Shown: positions 13,581 through 15,381 of the stretch, piece after piece | Position numbering within the stretch: position 1 is the stretch's first letter | How the letters are laid out: the number at the start of each line of letters is the position of its first letter | Translations under genes and position numbers: made by a program | Notes under the pieces: generated by a model | Seen by the model: the letters and a program-made list of their open reading frames with translations, nothing else | Told to the model about the DNA's origin: nothing | Databases searched by the model: none | Assembly (NCBI GenBank): GCA_023434015.1 | Contig: JAEYTM010000177.1 | Coordinates: 1 to 15,381 of the forward strand | Source of the DNA: Pseudomonadota bacterium | GTDB lineage: Bacteria > Pseudomonadota > Alphaproteobacteria > Caulobacterales > Caulobacteraceae | Direction of reading: 5' to 3' | DNA length: 15,381 bases

Positions 13581-14114
13581 TTACCGCGGCGCCAGGATCA
13601 TGATCATCTGGCGGCCTTCCATGCGAGGCTCATACTCGCACTTGGCGATCGGCTCGAAGTCCGCACGCACCTTCTGCAGCAGTTTCATGCCGAGTTCGGG
13701 GTGGGCCAGTTCGCGACCGCGGAAGCGCAGGGTGACCTTCACCTTGTCGCCTTCTTCGAAGAAGCGGTGCATCGCCCGCTGCTTCACTTCGTAGTCGTGA
13801 ATGTCGATGTTGGGACGGAGCTTGATCTCCTTGATCTCAACGACCTTCTGCCGCTTGCGCGCCTCGTTCTTCTTCTTCTGCTCCTGGAACTTGAACTTGC
13901 CGTAGTCCAGGATCTTGCAGACGGGCGGATCCGCGTTCGGGACGATCTCCACCAGGTCGAGGCCCGCCTCCTGGGCGGCCTCCAGGGCGGAGGACGTGGG
14001 CATCACGCCTTGCTTTTCGCCATGCTGGTCGATGAGCAGGACACGGGGAACACGGATTTCATCATTGATGCGCGGACCGTCTTTGACGGGAGGCGCCTGC
14101 ATGGGGCGGCGAAT
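13581..14114 (-). CDS. infC: Translation initiation factor IF-3, probable AUU start
   Basis: IF-3 binds the 30S subunit, blocks premature 50S joining and proofreads the start codon. The two-domain protein is complete: an N-domain with GPRINDEIRVPRVLLID and DLVEIVPNADPPVCKILDYGKFKFQEQKKK, a lysine-rich linker, and a C-domain with EIKLRPNIDIHDYEVK, KVTLRFRGRELAHPELG and EGRQMIMILAPR. I place the start at the ATT at 14114-14112: ACGGAG (14128-14123) lies 8 nt upstream, and the RIN motif then falls at residue 15, as in E. coli (about 14). The ATG at 14102 is in frame and would give 173 aa instead of 177, but its Shine-Dalgarno would be 20 nt away. An AUU start is the known basis of IF-3 autoregulation in E. 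coli. Confidence 0.95.
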   Translation of the reverse strand: MRRPMQAPPVKDGPRINDEIRVPRVLLIDQHGEKQGVMPTSSALEAAQEAGLDLVEIVPNADPPVCKILDYGKFKFQEQKKKNEARKRQKVVEIKEIKLRPNIDIHDYEVKQRAMHRFFEEGDKVKVTLRFRGRELAHPELGMKLLQKVRADFEPIAKCEYEPRMEGRQMIMILAPR

Positions 14115-14149
14115 AGGCGAGGCTCCGTAGATTGTTTCAGGGCGAAAGG

Positions 14150-14169
14150 CCGGCGCGTGGGCGCGCCGG
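14150..14169 (-). terminator. Hairpin between GT9 gene and infC
   Basis: CCGGCGCG (14150-14157) pairs perfectly with CGCGCCGG (14162-14169) around a 4-nt loop; on the minus strand CCTTTC follows. It could end the glycosyltransferase transcript or, if infC starts at the promoter-like element just upstream, form the 5' end of the infC leader. Confidence 0.45.
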
Positions 14170-14180
14170 TCGCAGCAGCT

Positions 14181-14211
14181 AGTATATGATCGACCGGGCC
14201 GGCGCTATCAA
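14181..14211 (-). promoter_or_regulatory. Putative infC promoter
   Basis: On the minus strand TTGATA (14211-14206, overlapping the GT9 stop codon) and TATACT (14186-14181) are separated by 19 bp. Both hexamers match vegetative elements well, but the spacer is long. The AT-rich -10 is exceptional for this region. Transcription would start near 14174, about 60 nt before the infC start. Confidence 0.35.
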
Positions 14212-15194
14212 GCGTCGCCGGTCCGCCCGGCGGCCAGGGAGGCGGCGGCCTGTGCCACCTGGGCCACAGGCAGGTCCGCCAGCCGCTCGGCGCGCAGCAC
14301 CGCGACATTGCCGCGGGGCGCCGAAAGCGCCGGGTCGGAGGCGCCCGAGAACAGCACCACGGTGGGCGCGCCCGCCGCAGCCGCAAGGTGCAGCGGCCCG
14401 GTGTCGTTGCCCACAGCCAGCGCGGCCTTGGCGCCGAGCACCGCCACCCGCGCGAAGTCGGTCCGGCCGGTCAGGTCGCGGGATCGCGGCACCTCCCGCT
14501 GGATGGCGTGGGCGAGGGCGGATTCCTGTGGGCCGCCGATGATCACCACGTCGTAGCCACGGGCGTAGAGGATGCGGGCGAGTTCGCCGTACTTCTCCAC
14601 CGGCCAGCGCTTTTGCGGGCGGTGCGCCGAACCGCCGGGGACGAACATCACATAGGGCCGCGGCTTCACCCCGCCCGCCACCTGCCGCTCCGGCGGCAGG
14701 TCGCGCCACACCCAGGACAGGTCCGGGGTCGGGGCGGTGCCTGGAGCGGTCGGGGCGTCCGGCCAGATGCCGGCGTACATCAACTGGTCCGCCTGGCGCT
14801 CCAGGGTGTGCATGTGGTCCCGCAGCGGGTTCCGGTGAGGCATCGAGCAGCCGAAGGCGTTGCCCGACCAGGCCGGCGGATTGGGGCGCAGGAGCTGGAA
14901 GATGCGGTTGGACTGTGACGAGGTCTGAAGGTCGTAGACGCGGTCGTAACCGGCCTGCTTCAGCCGTTTGCGCAGGGCCATCCACTGGGCGAACCCCTCG
15001 GGCCGCCCGTCGGTCAGCACCGCGTTGAAATAGGGCGAGGCCTTGGCCAGGGCCTCGAACGGCGGGGTGGTCAGAAGGGTGATGTGCGCCTTGCGGTGGG
15101 CTTCCCGGATCCGCTTCATCGCCGCCAGGGCCAGGACGAAATCGCCCAGGGCCGACAGCTTGATCACCAGGATCTTCTCGACGCTGCGCGGCAT
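14208..15194 (-). CDS. Glycosyltransferase family 9, ADP-heptose:LPS heptosyltransferase-like
   Basis: The 328-aa product has the two-domain GT9 pattern. The N-terminal half starts EKILVIKLSALGDFVLALAAMKRIR (residues 6-30; the ALGDxVLAxPA signature is present as ALGDFVLALAA). The C-terminal half has VMFVPGGSAHRPQKRWP (182-198), a Rossmann-like YDVVIIGGP, LTGRTDF and the donor-site motif GNDTGPLHLAAA (262-273). Members such as WaaC/WaaF add heptose to lipopolysaccharide core at the inner face of the inner membrane. The sugar is not certain, since many Alphaproteobacteria lack heptose in their core. The ATG at 15194 has GGGAGG 9 nt upstream and overlaps by one base (TGATG) the stop of the upstream glycosyltransferase, implying coupled translation in an envelope-polysaccharide operon. 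Confidence 0.88.
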   Translation of the reverse strand: MPRSVEKILVIKLSALGDFVLALAAMKRIREAHRKAHITLLTTPPFEALAKASPYFNAVLTDGRPEGFAQWMALRKRLKQAGYDRVYDLQTSSQSNRIFQLLRPNPPAWSGNAFGCSMPHRNPLRDHMHTLERQADQLMYAGIWPDAPTAPGTAPTPDLSWVWRDLPPERQVAGGVKPRPYVMFVPGGSAHRPQKRWPVEKYGELARILYARGYDVVIIGGPQESALAHAIQREVPRSRDLTGRTDFARVAVLGAKAALAVGNDTGPLHLAAAAGAPTVVLFSGASDPALSAPRGNVAVLRAERLADLPVAQVAQAAASLAAGRTGDA

Positions 15195-15381
15195 CAGCGC
15201 CGGCCTCCCGGCGCGGCGTCGTTCGGCTGCGAGGTCTTCGATCCATGCGCCCGCAGCACCCGCGCGTAGGCGTCCAGGGTGGCGGCGCACATGGCGTCGA
15301 CGCGATAGAGCTGCCGCGCGCGGTTCATGGCGACGACGCCCATCTCCCGCCGACGTCCTGCGCCCATGTCCACCGCCCGGC
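15194..15381 (-). CDS. C-terminal part of a glycosyltransferase (GT4-like), 5' end outside the window
   Basis: An open frame enters from the right edge (first full codon 15379) and ends at TGA 15196-15194, giving 61 residues. It contains MGAGRRREMGVVAMNRARQL, then YRVDAMCAATLDAYARVLRA and a short polar tail. The pattern of a basic MG-xx-AR helix, (Y/F)-x-(V/I)-xxM and a final helix ending YxxVL is typical of the last residues of GT-B group 1 glycosyltransferases. Too little is visible to name the sugar or acceptor. The TGATG overlap with the following GT9 gene supports one operon. Confidence 0.65.
   Translation of the reverse strand, partial: RAVDMGAGRRREMGVVAMNRARQLYRVDAMCAATLDAYARVLRAHGSKTSQPNDAAPGGRR

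Noticed and set aside
12150..14189. 679-aa plus-strand ORF spanning rpmI leader, MFS and infC
   Set aside because: It runs antisense across several real genes and their terminators, and the composition is Gly/Gln/Asp/Arg-rich with no recognisable motif.
1..15381. CRISPR arrays, insertion sequences, phage or toxin-antitoxin modules
   Set aside because: No spaced direct repeats, transposase or integrase motifs were found. The entericidin-like gene is a single lipoprotein without a partner, so I do not call a toxin-antitoxin system.

Overview
The window looks like a core-chromosome segment of a high-GC alphaproteobacterium, most likely Caulobacterales (Caulobacter/Phenylobacterium type). The reasons are the GC-rich DNA, the alphaproteobacterial order rpmI-rplT-pheS-pheT, a DUF1134/EipA gene with a CtrA-type box upstream, and several small families common in this class (DUF3309, entericidin, DUF983, DUF599). 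This placement is an inference from gene content; no database search was possible. I see no integrase, IS element, CRISPR array, phage gene or defence cassette.

Layout, left to right. (1) A tRNA-Ser(GGA) cut by the left edge, on the minus strand with its own promoter. (2) A plus-strand pair, msrA (methionine sulfoxide reductase A) and a MmcQ/YjbR-family gene. (3) A minus-strand run read from right to left: a 45-aa entericidin-like lipoprotein, a DUF983 zinc-ribbon membrane protein, a 51-aa DUF3309 protein, a KgtP-like dicarboxylate/H+ symporter and a DUF599 membrane protein translationally coupled to it. (4) A plus-strand DUF2784 membrane protein converging on lepA (EF4, minus). (5) A divergent lepA/eipA intergenic region with a full TTAA-N7-TTAAC CtrA box at its centre, then eipA (plus). 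(6) The minus-strand translation block, read right to left: infC, an unrelated MFS transporter, rpmI, rplT, pheS, pheT and a YqhA/UPF0114 membrane gene. (7) At the right edge, an ADP-heptose-type GT9 glycosyltransferase whose start overlaps the stop of a partial GT4-like glycosyltransferase.

Functionally the window combines translation genes (infC, rpmI, rplT, pheS, pheT, lepA, tRNA-Ser) with envelope genes (eipA, the glycosyltransferases, the entericidin lipoprotein, small membrane proteins), two MFS transporters and an oxidative-repair enzyme. No wholly new system is evident. The most informative signals are regulatory: a CtrA box in front of eipA, a probable AUU start codon for infC with an ideally placed Shine-Dalgarno, a hairpin-rich rpmI leader without an ordinary ribosome binding site, a strong terminator plus a short coupled ORF in front of pheST, and a near-perfect palindrome enclosing the DUF983 ribosome binding site. 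The very long plus-strand ORFs opposite pheT, pheS, infC/MFS and lepA are GC-bias shadows of the real minus-strand genes.
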